Assembly (NCBI GenBank): GCA_032358255.1
Contig: JAULBX010017414.1
Coordinates: 1 to 64,000, forward strand
Length of the DNA stretch: 64,000 nucleotides
Direction of reading: 5' to 3'
From: Heterotrichella gracilis
Lineage: Eukaryota > Sar > Xanthophyceae > Tribonematales > Xanthonemataceae
How positions within the stretch are numbered: the stretch's first letter is position 1; every line of letters starts with the position of its first letter. Under the pieces are notes generated by a model. The model ran no database searches and was not told the DNA's origin. It saw only the letters and a list, made by a program, of their open reading frames with translations. A program made the position numbers and the translations under genes. Positions 36,401 to 46,200 of the stretch are shown here, in pieces.

Positions 36401-38856
36401 GATATGCCAGGATTTTGCCTCCACAACCTTAGTTGTGTTATTTGATGCCCTACAATCGAAGCTTTCCAGCCAAGCGCCGGCTTCGGGCATGTGCTGCAAA
36501 TCAACGCCAGCATGGCATGTCTGGTGCAGCCATGATTGCAGCGGGGGACACAGCTCACCTTACTGAGGGCTGCGGATACGCTTGGGGATGACAATGACGT
36601 GAAGCATGAAACCCTAAAACCCTAATATTTTGCCTGTTGCAGCCATGATAGCAGCTGGTGCACTCCCCATCATCCTGCGGGCCGCGGACAAGCTTGGGGA
36701 CGATGAGGAGGTTGCCGATTACATCAACCACGAGTCGGATGAACGCACCAAGGGCTTTGTGGTCATGGCGTTCACCACAATTGGGCGACCGCTGCTCAAC
36801 CTTCTGTCCCAGATGCCTGCCCGACTGGTTACAAGAGAGGTGATCCTACACCCTAAACCCCAAATCGGTAACTGTAAACCCTGAACTATTGAACCTGCTG
36901 TCCAAGATGCCTGCTCAACTGGTAAAATGGGAGGTGCTCCCGCTGCCCTCACCGCTAAACCGTAAACTTTCGAATATGCTGCCTTATGGTTTGCCCCGGG
37001 GACCCTCTGCTACCTCCCTTCATCCCCCTCTGCCATGGCTCTGGTCACTTTTTGCGATTGGGAGAACCCAACCCCGCAATGCCATGCATGCCACAGACCG
37101 AGCCATTTGCCTCCCAGCGGCTGCTGCTGGCAATTTAACCCTAAACCCTAAACTTCAAATCCTACTATAATCACCATGGCTCCATGCCACTGACCAAGCC
37201 TTTTGCCTCCCAGCGGCCGCTGCTGGCGCCAAAACCCGAAACCCTCAACCTTAAAACGTCCACCCGTCCACCGCCGCAGACAGAGCCGCTTGCCTCCCTG
37301 CCTCAAACCCTACAGCTTAAACCCTACAGCTTACACCCTGATTTAATCACCTCGCCCCCATGCCGCAGACGGAGCCGTTTGCCACCCAGCGGCCGCTGCT
37401 GGTGCCGCGCTTGCGCAAGTACATGCTGCACCCAAGCAGGGAGGTCCAGGAGCTGGCACTGGAGGTGCTGCTGGGGGTGCTGTGCATCCATCCCAAGTCG
37501 CTGGAGGAGCTGACTGAGCTGTGCCATAGCAACCCTGTCAAGGTGGGACGTGCATCCGCAGCTGACATGACTTAGCAATGATTTATCTTAGAAATGTTCA
37601 TGGATTCATCCTGCGTCAGGAATCCAGGTAAGGTGAGGGAGCGTCACAGGAGCTGCACACATATATGTGTATATATTTGTGTATTATATAAATTAAATCG
37701 TAGGTGGAGCTGACTGAGCTGTGCCACAGCAAGCCTGTCAAGGTGGGGGGTGCGCCCCGCAGCTGATATGAATTAGCAACGATTACTCAAAATGATTTTA
37801 TTTAAGTGAGGATGTTATTTAAATTTTTGTTCAACACAAACATACTAGTTGACTTTTACTCTACTAGGGTGAGTACAGGCCCTGCAGCTTGGACTACATA
37901 TATGCACATTGTTGTTTTCATCCTGTCCCCATAACTCGCATACGGGCATTTCTAATCCCATGGGGAGCATGCATGTAACTAGCTAACTACCCAGTTAGTC
38001 AAGTGTCGTTTGTAATTTAACAAATGGAGTGCATATACGTAACCAGCTAACTACCCAGTTAGTCATCTGTCATATGTAATTCAACGAATGGAGTGCATGC
38101 ATGTAACCAGTTAACTACCCAGTACGTCAACTGCCATATGCAATTTAACGAATGGAGTGCATGCATTTATTACACTCAATGCATTTGCATATGTTTAATG
38201 TTTGGATTTTTGTACATACTGACAGATCCTGCATGCAGGCGCGCATTGTGGCACGCCTGGTGGATCCTTCGGGGCTGCTCAAATTTGACGCTGATTACGT
38301 GGCCAGGATGCCTGACCCCCCCTTTGACATGCACTTTGCCGGCTACTCCGACATGAGTGAGCTGAAGATGTGCGACAATTGCGGCCACCACAACCACTTT
38401 TTGAGGGTCAGAGGGGCGCAGAAGATTAAGCTGAGGCAGTGCTCAGGTGCGGCATGCAGGGTTTGGGGTTAAAGGGGTGGGAGCACCAGGCATTTTAATC
38501 ACTTTTGCAGATGACCGTGGTTTACCTAAACCTTGAACACAATAGCAAGCGGAGACAGTGCACTGGTGAGGCATGGATGGGGCTGCGACGAGGCTCCCAG
38601 CTCAGCTGGTGTAGGGCTTTCCCCTAAACCCTAAACACCTCAGTCCCGGTTGAAACGGCTGACGGGGTTGCAGTCTTGGGCCCTAGGCCACAGGTTTTGC
38701 TCCTTTGCACACAGGTACGAGTCTCGCTCCCCCCCATGGATTGCAGGTTGCTACCAGCGTCGCTACTGCAGCCGCGACTGCCAGGTGGCGCACTGGAAGG
38801 TGCACAAAAAGATGTGCGGCAAAGCGCCTCCACAACCATCAGGGCAGGATGTTTGA
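30494..38856 (+). CDS. MYND zinc-finger protein with armadillo-like helical repeats, copy 1
   Basis: 712 aa from 13 exons: 30494-30643, 30863-31132, 31470-31619, 32147-32261, 33139-33290, 33712-33819, 34445-34622, 35189-35371, 36039-36182, 36643-36839, 37369-37542, 38239-38446, 38747-38856. All phases agree and are the same as in the neighbour at 40299. The N-terminal 50 residues hold a small helical motif (ALKAYLRDAGADSSGCLEKE). The middle is helical and armadillo-like (VAEKAACCVANLAGADPLAF, AVLALSTLHNLAVSLPE, ELALEVLLGVLCIHPKSLEE). The C-terminal MYND finger has all ligands: C652, C655, C675, C678, C684, C688, H696, C700 (CDNC, CSGC, YCSRDCQVAHW, HKKMC). MYND fingers bind proline-rich peptides, so a scaffold or adaptor role is likely. 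No SET domain is present, so methyltransferase activity is not supported. Introns carry many exon-edge copies. Confidence 0.88.
31142..31170 (+). repeat. Interstitial telomere repeat, four CCCTAAA units
   Basis: Four consecutive perfect CCCTAAA units begin ten bases after the exon 2 donor of the first MYND gene. With 60250-60274, this is among the longest uninterrupted telomere-type runs in the window. It matches the Arabidopsis-type TTTAGGG repeat rather than the Chlamydomonas TTTTAGGG. Confidence 0.95.
32880..33138 (+). repeat. Two decayed copies of MYND-1 exon 5 5' edge with acceptors, ~120-base period
   Basis: Acceptor plus exon start at 32887-32935 (ctcctgcaggacagcgctgc, later gggcgtgcggatgga) and at 33014-33060 precede the real exon 5 start at 33139 (ggcacagcagggcgcgtgcg). 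The sequence between copies (aaatctcgacaagtagctta or aatttcgaaaagtatatact) is also repeated. The whole is an array of three acceptor modules, of which the last is used. Confidence 0.75.
33281..33430 (+). repeat. Three-copy array of MYND-1 exon 5 3' edge with donor
   Basis: The genuine end cctggagaag/gtgcgaag at 33281-33298 is followed by aatgcctggatgaggtgcaa (33338-33357) and aatgcctggataaggtgcga (33399-33418). Each is trailed by a ctagggttcctga-like segment. The period is about 60 bases, and both extra copies retain a possible GT donor. Confidence 0.75.
34160..34444 (+). repeat. Two decayed copies of MYND-1 exon 7 5' edge with acceptors
   Basis: Acceptor modules at 34161-34195 (tgcagctggccgacgtggtc) and 34281-34345 (tgcagatagctaacatgatc, continuing gtggatgacacattg) precede the true module at 34441 (gcagatagctgacatgatcg). 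The second copy is nearly identical for about 50 bases and keeps an intact acceptor. It might be spliced as an alternative exon start. Confidence 0.85.
34955..35188 (+). repeat. Two decayed copies of MYND-1 exon 8 5' edge, ~115-base period
   Basis: Copies at 34952-35010 (ccttgcaaacattgggcctc, then acctgaaggagctggcacgg) and 35070-35135 (ccttgcaggccttgggcctt, then gcctgaaggagctcgcacgg) precede the real exon at 35189 (attgggcctcgcctgaagga). The first has lost its AG acceptor and the second keeps it. Intervening DNA is AT-rich and also shared between copies. Confidence 0.9.
35890..36038 (+). repeat. Two decayed copies of MYND-1 exon 9 5' edge, ~68-base period
   Basis: caccctccgcaggtgccaat at 35891-35910 and accttccgcaggtgccaatc at 35961-35980 precede the genuine caccctccgcaggtgccaac ending at 36045. 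Each extra copy continues with (a)gatggggattgggartgta. Both retain perfect acceptors. Confidence 0.9.
36313..36418. repeat. Long intronic hairpin in MYND-1 intron 9
   Basis: gcaaaatcctggcatttcac (36313-36332) pairs with the complement of the segment ending at 36418 (gtgatatgccaggattttgc) with one mismatch. An inner stem (tttcatttcac against gtgaaataaa) continues towards a short loop. Total length is about 106 bases. It is a foldback of the size of a microRNA precursor or small inverted-repeat element; transcription cannot be judged from sequence. Confidence 0.8.
36530..36642 (+). repeat. Decayed copy of MYND-1 exon 10 5' edge joined by CCCTAAA sequence
   Basis: ggtgcagccatgattgcagc (36523-36542) through ggatgacaatgacgtgaagc copies the real exon 10 start at 36636-36710 (gttgcagccatgatagcagc, later ggggacgatgagg). 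The junction between copies is gaaaccctaaaaccctaata, a telomere-like run. The same architecture is repeated in the neighbouring paralogue. Confidence 0.9.
36855..36945 (+). repeat. Decayed copy of MYND-1 exon 10 3' edge with donor
   Basis: gaacctgctgtccaagatgc (36891-36910), continuing with a Leu-Val-like end and gggaggtgctcc, repeats the exon end at 36797-36845 (caaccttctgtcccagatgc, later agagaggtgatcc). Telomere-like text (caccctaaaccccaaatc) lies between them. The same exon therefore has copies of both its edges. Confidence 0.85.
37088..37368 (+). repeat. Three decayed copies of MYND-1 exon 11 5' edge, ~90-base period, with CCCTAAA spacers
   Basis: Copies begin at about 37090 (ccacagaccgagccatttgc), 37187 (ccactgaccaagccttttgc) and 37273 (ccgcagacagagccgcttgc), ahead of the true exon at 37369 (ccgcagacggagccgtttgc). 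The first two continue with ctcccagcggcygctgctgg. Spacers contain aaccctaaaccctaaactt and related runs. Two of the three keep an AG acceptor. Confidence 0.93.
37700..37790 (+). repeat. Decayed copy of MYND-1 exon 11 3' edge with donor
   Basis: ggagctgactgagctgtgcc, then acagcaagcctgtcaaggtg at 37708-37747, repeats 37507-37545 with two changes. The following intron text (gcagctgatatgaattagca versus gcagctgacatgacttagca) is also duplicated. The duplication unit thus covered exon end, donor and about 40 bases of intron. Confidence 0.9.
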
Positions 38857-40298
38857 AGATACACATGCAAAATTCTGATATATCTTTACACTGCTTTGCA
38901 ACTGCTTTGGTGCATGCCGTGGTTGTGTGTTGCGTTGGGATGCCCTATTATCTGGTGGCAGTGCAAGGTTGTTGCGAGTGATCTATTACATGGGTTGTTG
39001 CGAGTTGCTTTGTTCCATGGTTGTTGCCTGTGCCCTGTTGCAAGCTAATTCCAAGCACGATGGTCGTATGCAGTGATTGCGGGTTGTACACCTTGGGAGA
39101 GGAATGTGTCACTTGGTGTTTGCATGTGCCACAGTGCACTGGGTGTGCTAAATAGCGCAACTTTTAATTCTCATTCGTTCGTTCCCTTTTTTTTGGCACA
39201 GTTGTACCGAAGTTGAGCCTCAAGAGTGGGTGGTAAGCCACTGTTGAATGACATGGCAATTGGGCAATGCCAGGGTCATAGGTTTACATCTCCACGCTGG
39301 CCTATGTTCAACCGATTATTCGAGTCGAATAATACACAGGCGGTTTTGCTTAATGCGGTGGCCCCTGGAGTATCACCATGGTCTGGGCTGCTTGGTGGTT
39401 GACCCTCCACAATATTGCATGCATGCATGTCGACCCGTCCAAGTGGATGCCACTGTTGCCCCGACGGCGGAAGCTAAAGCCTATTTCCCGAACAGTAAGG
39501 CTTGACGGTGGTTATTACTTCAGCGATCAAAACTGCGTGATACAAACCGCAAACATATCGACGAGCTGTATTTTCCTTCAACTCGTGCCAAACGCTTGGC
39601 ATGCCCTCTACACTGCCCTAGGTTGCCAGTCGAAGGTGGCTAGTCTCCACCCTCGGAGGTAACAATGGTGGTTTGAATTTGTTTCGAAAACCATAGTAGC
39701 ATAGGGTGGTGCAAGCAGCAACGTATAGATATTGCAGCCTGGACCAAGATGGCATGCACACATGGATGCGTTCATATGCATGCAAAAGCACCCAATTGGT
39801 ATTGGCTCAGTGTGGAGCCCCCATACCATGCACCCAACACTTTTATTGCAAATATAACCGAATATAACCAAAGTTTGTCTTTGCCAAGTCGACTGTTGAC
39901 CTGGTTGCTGGCCTTGACTTTCAGTGGGTGTCCCATCCCTAGCTCAAGAAGGTCTCTTATTACCACCCATTGGCCAAGCAACTAAAGCAACCCACTGTTT
40001 TCCACTGTATAGGAAATCCTTTTAGACGTTGTACCTCTGTGGTACTTCTTTGACACAACGTGTTTCTGCATGCGCAGGCAAGGTGCTCTTGTACAAGAAT
40101 ACCTTCTAGTGAAGCAACTACGCAGAGCCTAGCCAAGAACCTACACCCAAGCCTCGCCCAGGAGGGCAGACACCTGAACTATCCACTGACTATTCTCTAC
40201 ACCTCACTTAGTGGCCTACAGCAGTATTGTGGCAGTACATCAGGGACAGCATACCATCTCATTCTGTTCTAGGCTGGCACCTGTCGCTTGCCCAAGCC
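38857..40298. other. Spacer between the two MYND genes
   Basis: Contains the 3' UTR of copy 1 and the upstream region of copy 2. Segment 39690-39790 matches 29905-30010 upstream of copy 1 (for example caacgtatagatat against caacgtagatct, and ggcatgcacacat). No independent exon was found. Confidence 0.5.
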
Positions 40299-43200
40299 AT
40301 GGGTAGCCGCCAGGACCCCCCCAATGACTGGTCCCAGAAGCCTGTGTCTGCACTCAAGGCCTACCTGCGTGATGCCGGTGCTGACTCCAGCCGGTGCCTG
40401 GAGAAGGAGGACCTGGTGGCGCTGTGCACCAGGGTGGAGCAGGAGCAGGTCAGCAAAGGAAAACCCTATAGGGTGATGCGACCCTGGTACCAGTATTTAT
40501 CAGGCATGGGTTGTGAAATTGTGGCCAGGATTAGGCGTTGCATCCCTCTTTAGCTCGCGCGTCAGTTGACTGTAATTTGTACCCCAAGTTAGCTCGCGCG
40601 TCAGTTGACTGTAATTTGTACCCCAATTTACAGGATGCCTGGTCCGATGCATTTGAGGTACAATCATACAGCCCAGGGCTGCTTGATCATGCAGTTCATG
40701 AACTGCAGCACGACATGAGGACTACTGCATCCACACGCTACGAGTGGTACACAAACAGGCATCTAGGTTATTAATACACACCCATGTATATTGCTCTTAT
40801 TTGGACTGCAGGGTGGTTCCACCAGTAGCAGCAAGAGTAGCGCAATTACCACCTCCCCAGGGAGCAGCGTCAATGGCAGCAAGAACAGGAAAACCACCAC
40901 CACCACCACCACCACCACCACCACCAGCACCAGCACCAGCACCAGCACCAGGACCAGCGCGCCCACCACACCACCCACCCGTTGCTTCAAGCAGGTTTTG
41001 CCTGCACCCCCTCCCGAGCTGATGCGCCTACTGCCCCGTGTCAGCTTCCCGTCAAGTGGCGCAACGGTAGGCACTCTGGAGCAGGCTATTGAAGCTGCTT
41101 GCAAGCTGCCAACGGTGCGAGCTACCTGAAACCCTAAATCCTTAATTTCAAGCCCTAAACACCTTACAAGGTGTGCATGGCCCATAATGTCTGGCAGATG
41201 GTTTGAGAAATAGTGTTACACAGTAGAACTGATGTCAGAACTCGTGGAGTTGACCAGCAGTCTGGCAGGTTCACACACTGCACAATTTAGCTGCTGCCTG
41301 TGTCACTGGACAAAAACACAGAAAGCCTGGTTTATTTCAATATCCAAATCAAGCATAAGCAGGCCCTGCAATTGTGTCCTTGACCTGTTAGAACTTTTAA
41401 GAAGGAACGATAGGGAACCTCTATGCCCACAGGCGACAAGCCAGGGGGTGGTGTGATATTGATTGTGCCAGGGCCTTGGTAAAAGCCAGTGGCCCCCTAA
41501 CTCCGCCTTTGTGCGGTCCCTTCCTTTCTTCGTCTAGTAGTACCTTGTGACAAGGTTGAAAACACCGTTTTCGCTGTGTGTGTGTGCGTGCAGGCAATTT
41601 TGAGGCTCGGCGCGTACACTGAAATTTTCAAATGGTTGGAGACAATCAAGTTGACAGGAGATGACGACCTCTTGGAGGAGCTGTCCCTTAGCTCAACAAC
41701 CAGTGACTTCCTGATCAAGTGTGCGGAAGTGCCCATCGCTGATCGGCAGGTAAAACAGCATGCTTGTCACAACGCAGATGCATCTCGCAGATGGCAGATC
41801 GCAGATGCTCTGGGATATTGCTATGACCTGCATCTGCGTCGCAGATTGCAGATCGCATCGCAGGAACCTGGATGCTTGTCATCTCGCAGATCGCAGATGC
41901 TCTGGGTTATTGCTACCACACAGTGCCGTTCCTTGATATCTACGTATTATAATACATTGCCGTTTCTTGATAACTACAATACTATGGTACATTTGCACAG
42001 GAAAAGGAAATAATCATGTAGAAATCAATGATCACGGTATTGAATTAGCACAGATGTCATTTGGTAACGTGCGTGGCCATGTGCAGGGAAGGGATGTGCA
42101 CTTGCAAGTGGGTGCATTCTTTCCAACAGGCAGGAGCCATTTGTAACGTATGTGAGCCAATAAAATAAAGGCTCATTTATATACCCTAGGTGACCCACCA
42201 TATTTGTGCTGTGGCAGGGTGCGATTCTGTGCTGCTTTGCACTGGCTGCCATTGCCTTCATCACTAGGTCCTTAGTGAGCCAGGAGGCCAGGGCCCCTTT
42301 CTACCCAGTCATTGCGCTTGCCACCAAGCTGTATTGTCAAGGTATGAGGGTACGAATAATTCCAAACGTCGAATTCAAGGTATGAACGTATAGCCACAAT
42401 GCACCCAAGCTGTATTGTTGAGGTATGCGCGTATGATCTACACCCAGGTTGTACTGCCAAGAGTGAAGGTATGGTTACACCCAGGCTGTTTTGTCAAGGT
42501 GAGCACGTATGATTCACACCCAGGCTGTACTGTCGAGGTATGAAGGTATCACATTACACCCAGGCATGATGTTTCGTCAAGGTGGTCACCAGTCATCACA
42601 CTTCTGATCACTTCCATCTGATGATTCATGATGATCCATAACCATGATCACACTCCAGTATGACCACCATCATTATTTAAATTAGGATCAGAACCATGGG
42701 ATCACAATCATATGTACATTTCTGGTTACACCTAGCAATGCACCTAGATCATAGGATTAAATCTTTTGCACACCTGTGGTCATACCCAATACAGCAGCAA
42801 TGGTCAACCTATTCTGCCATCAATAAAAGAAATCTTGCAAGCTTGTGGCGACCACCTCATCTATTGCCAGGACCACTTATTCACTGATCAACCAGCTTGT
42901 CAAGGTCAACAGCAGTGGTCACTGAACCTACGCTGACGCCTTCACAAGCTGGTGGATCAGTGTATTAGTGGGTCCTGGCAACAAATGAGGTGGTCGCCAC
43001 AATTTGCAATTAATGAATCATTTTTCTAGCATTGACGACTCCCTAATAAATCCTTGGGTAGGCAATTATCAGCTTGCCAAGTGAGTGGGTACACTGTAAT
43101 GATACTGTTCACGCCACAGCAGCGTTGCCCATGATACGACCAATCCGTGGCCAATGACAGTGCAGCATGAAACTTAAATGCTGCAGGGCGGCTGTCAAGC

Positions 43201-46200
43201 CGTCACCCGCCAGTGCCATGCTGCACGCCCATTGGCCACGGATTGAGACCATGACACTCAAGAGTTCTTGCCACCCAGCTGATATCCTAATGTTGAGTAA
43301 CTCCAATTGTTGTCCAAATCCCACTTTGATGGGGTGGCTCAGCTGTTGAATGAACAGCCACCACCTGCTTCCTCCTTTGCATGTACTGCATTTGACAGCG
43401 CCTGGTACAGCAGAAACTATAAACCATTAAACATAGAATATATTAAAATTATCAATCGCAATTATGAACTTTAAAATGAATTGAATTTTGAGATATCGAT
43501 ACACAAGTTTGGTGTCGATATCAAATCCCCGCAATCGTTACTCAGGTCACCGCACAAACCTCACACTCATAACCACTACAAGTCTACCCGGGTGGGGGCA
43601 TCCTTGTTCAAGTGCCAGGGGCAAACTGCTTGGCGCTGTCCATGCAAGGCTGACTGCTGTCCTGGCGCGTTGCTGAAACGAGCAAGCAACCAGCTTTGTA
43701 CCTATACGTGTGCAGGGCGGGACCATGGCCGAGAGGCTGGGGTCAAAACACTGGCAGGGATTCAGTGGCTGGTGAGCAGGCGGGCCATTACAGTGCTCGC
43801 TGTTTTGCTGGACGATACCTCCCGCATGGACCTGGCAATCGGTAGTGCGCCCGGCTTTCTGAACAAGGTGCAATGAATGGGATATGGGGTGTTGTTTAGG
43901 GTTTGTAGGTAGGGTTTCTGAAAACTGTGCGATGAATGAAGTGAGCTGGATGCTTACCTGATTGTTAACAAAATTTGATACTCTGATGGCGTTGATTAGG
44001 AAGAGACAGAGTGAGAAAGACCCAGCCTTGGAGGCTGGTCATTCCCCCACGTGTCTCTACCATTTGTTTTGTAGTGATGCTTACCTGAATAAGGTGTGAG
44101 AGAGGGGTGATTACTACTTTAATTTTACCTTCTTACTAACATGCATTACAACAGCACAGCCAGATGGGCTGTCAACTCTGTGCCCTGAGCCCTGCGCCAA
44201 CCAGCCCTGTCCCGGTTAATGCACGTCTGCACCGGCGGTGTCAATGCAGCCGCTAGCTATTCACGTACCAAGGTCATGATGGACAGGTTTTAGATCTGAT
44301 TTGATTCAGGGGGGTACTGGTTCACACGACTGAAGTTGATCCACTCAACTACTCGTCACTAATGATTGTTCCGTGACTAATTGGATGCTCTGATCACCAG
44401 GTGAAAAGTGATTACTTGCGGTTGAGGCAAGACACCCACGATATTGAATGGCAGCACGCAAACAACGTCCTGATCATGTATTTGCAGCACCCAAAGTACG
44501 GCGCAGAGGTAGGTCCATGTGGTGCGCTCATATGGCATTGGCTGCGCATGCGCATACACACATGGTTTGAGTTAAGGGCTTCTGCATTAGGATATAATGG
44601 GGTGTAGCCGGGCTCAGTACTACTGGGGGGCAGTCAGATGGCGCCGCAGAGGGTGGTCCTTGTGATGTGGGCTGGTATGGCATTTGCTGCGCATGCTTAG
44701 GGTACAGGGTGCAGGGTGTGGGATGGGGCAATTGATTCCCTGTCATGGGGGAGGTCACTTGGCATGTGACAGGGAAGCCAATATTGCATGTGACGGGGCA
44801 GGCAATTGCAGTGTGGCCAGCACACATTGCACGCACCTGGCTCCCTTGCCCAGCATTGTCTGCTGGGGTGTAAGGTATAGGGTGTAGGATGGGGCAATCA
44901 ACTGCATGCCTTGATGCATTCCCAGAGTTGCATGCAGTGCACGTGGGTTGATTTGCCCTTCCGTTGCTGAGCTCCAACAGACTACCTCTCTCTCCCCCAG
45001 CAGGTCGCCTTTCAAAGTCACTGCAGGTTGCTGACGTAATGAGCATTTCAATCAGTATTGAAGTAACACAGTGCATAACAAAAACAACAGTATATGTACA
45101 TTTTAATTATTTTAGACTGAATTATATTACTTGCAGGTGCAAGTCTGACTGCTCTGGCTGTATTGCTAAGATGCATGTAACTAACAGTGTCACTCTATTA
45201 ATTGCAGATCGCCGACATGATGGTGGATGATGCCCTGGCGTGCCTGTACACCGACCCACTGGGGCACAACGCCCACTTGCCCTCCCAGCCAGACTACCGC
45301 TGCCACCACGCCCTCAGGGCGGTGCAGACCATCTTGTTGTCCGTGCATCAACATGTGGCCGCCTACAGGCAGGTGGTGGAAGCAGGTGGGTGTGCGAAAG
45401 GGATAGAACTTATCATAGACAATGTCATGTAAAAGTTATCCAACTGTGAAATGAATTTGTTTAAAGTGCTGCCTACAAGCAGGTGGTGGAAGCGGGTGGG
45501 TGTCTAGCGAGGGGTTTGGGTATTGGGGTTTTAAAGATCTTGGGACTAGGGTTTAGGGTGTGGTGTTTTTTCCAGACGGCTATGAGGAGAATATGGATGC
45601 ATGTTTTGTGCGCAGCAAGAAGATAGTATGAAATAACCTGTAGTGTTTCTGTCTCTGTTTCTGGTTCTGTTCTGTACTTCCAAACCCTGCATCTTGCAAA
45701 ACTATCAAGCCATCCCATAATTGCCCAAATTCAGGGGGACCATATCAGGCAAAAGTGCCAGTATAATTGGTAGAATCGGAGGATCTAGACCCTTTCATTG
45801 TACTACATTGTGCCCCAATTCTCGACCCCTGTCTGGCATTCCCTTGCCATGCCCCTTGCCTGGCAGAGCTGTTGAGTATACACCGCCACTGTGCAGATAT
45901 TAGCCCTCGAGTGAGGGAGCTAACACGCTGCAGTCTGGGCTACGTGGCAGAGAGCGCAAAGTGCTGCCTGGCGAGCCTGGCGGGGGCAAACCCACAGGCA
46001 TTTTTGCGCAATGAAGGGTCGCCAGGGGTGGAACAGGAGATGGCGGGGCTCAAATTGGATGGGGATGCAGGTGGGGATGGGGGTGGAGGTGTCCAGGGGC
46101 AGTATGATATAGATGCTGTATAGTTTTGGGGGTATTATATACGAAAGATATCCAAAGATCCATTGCAATGTGGCGAAAGCAGTCCTCCTCTGTTTAGTCC

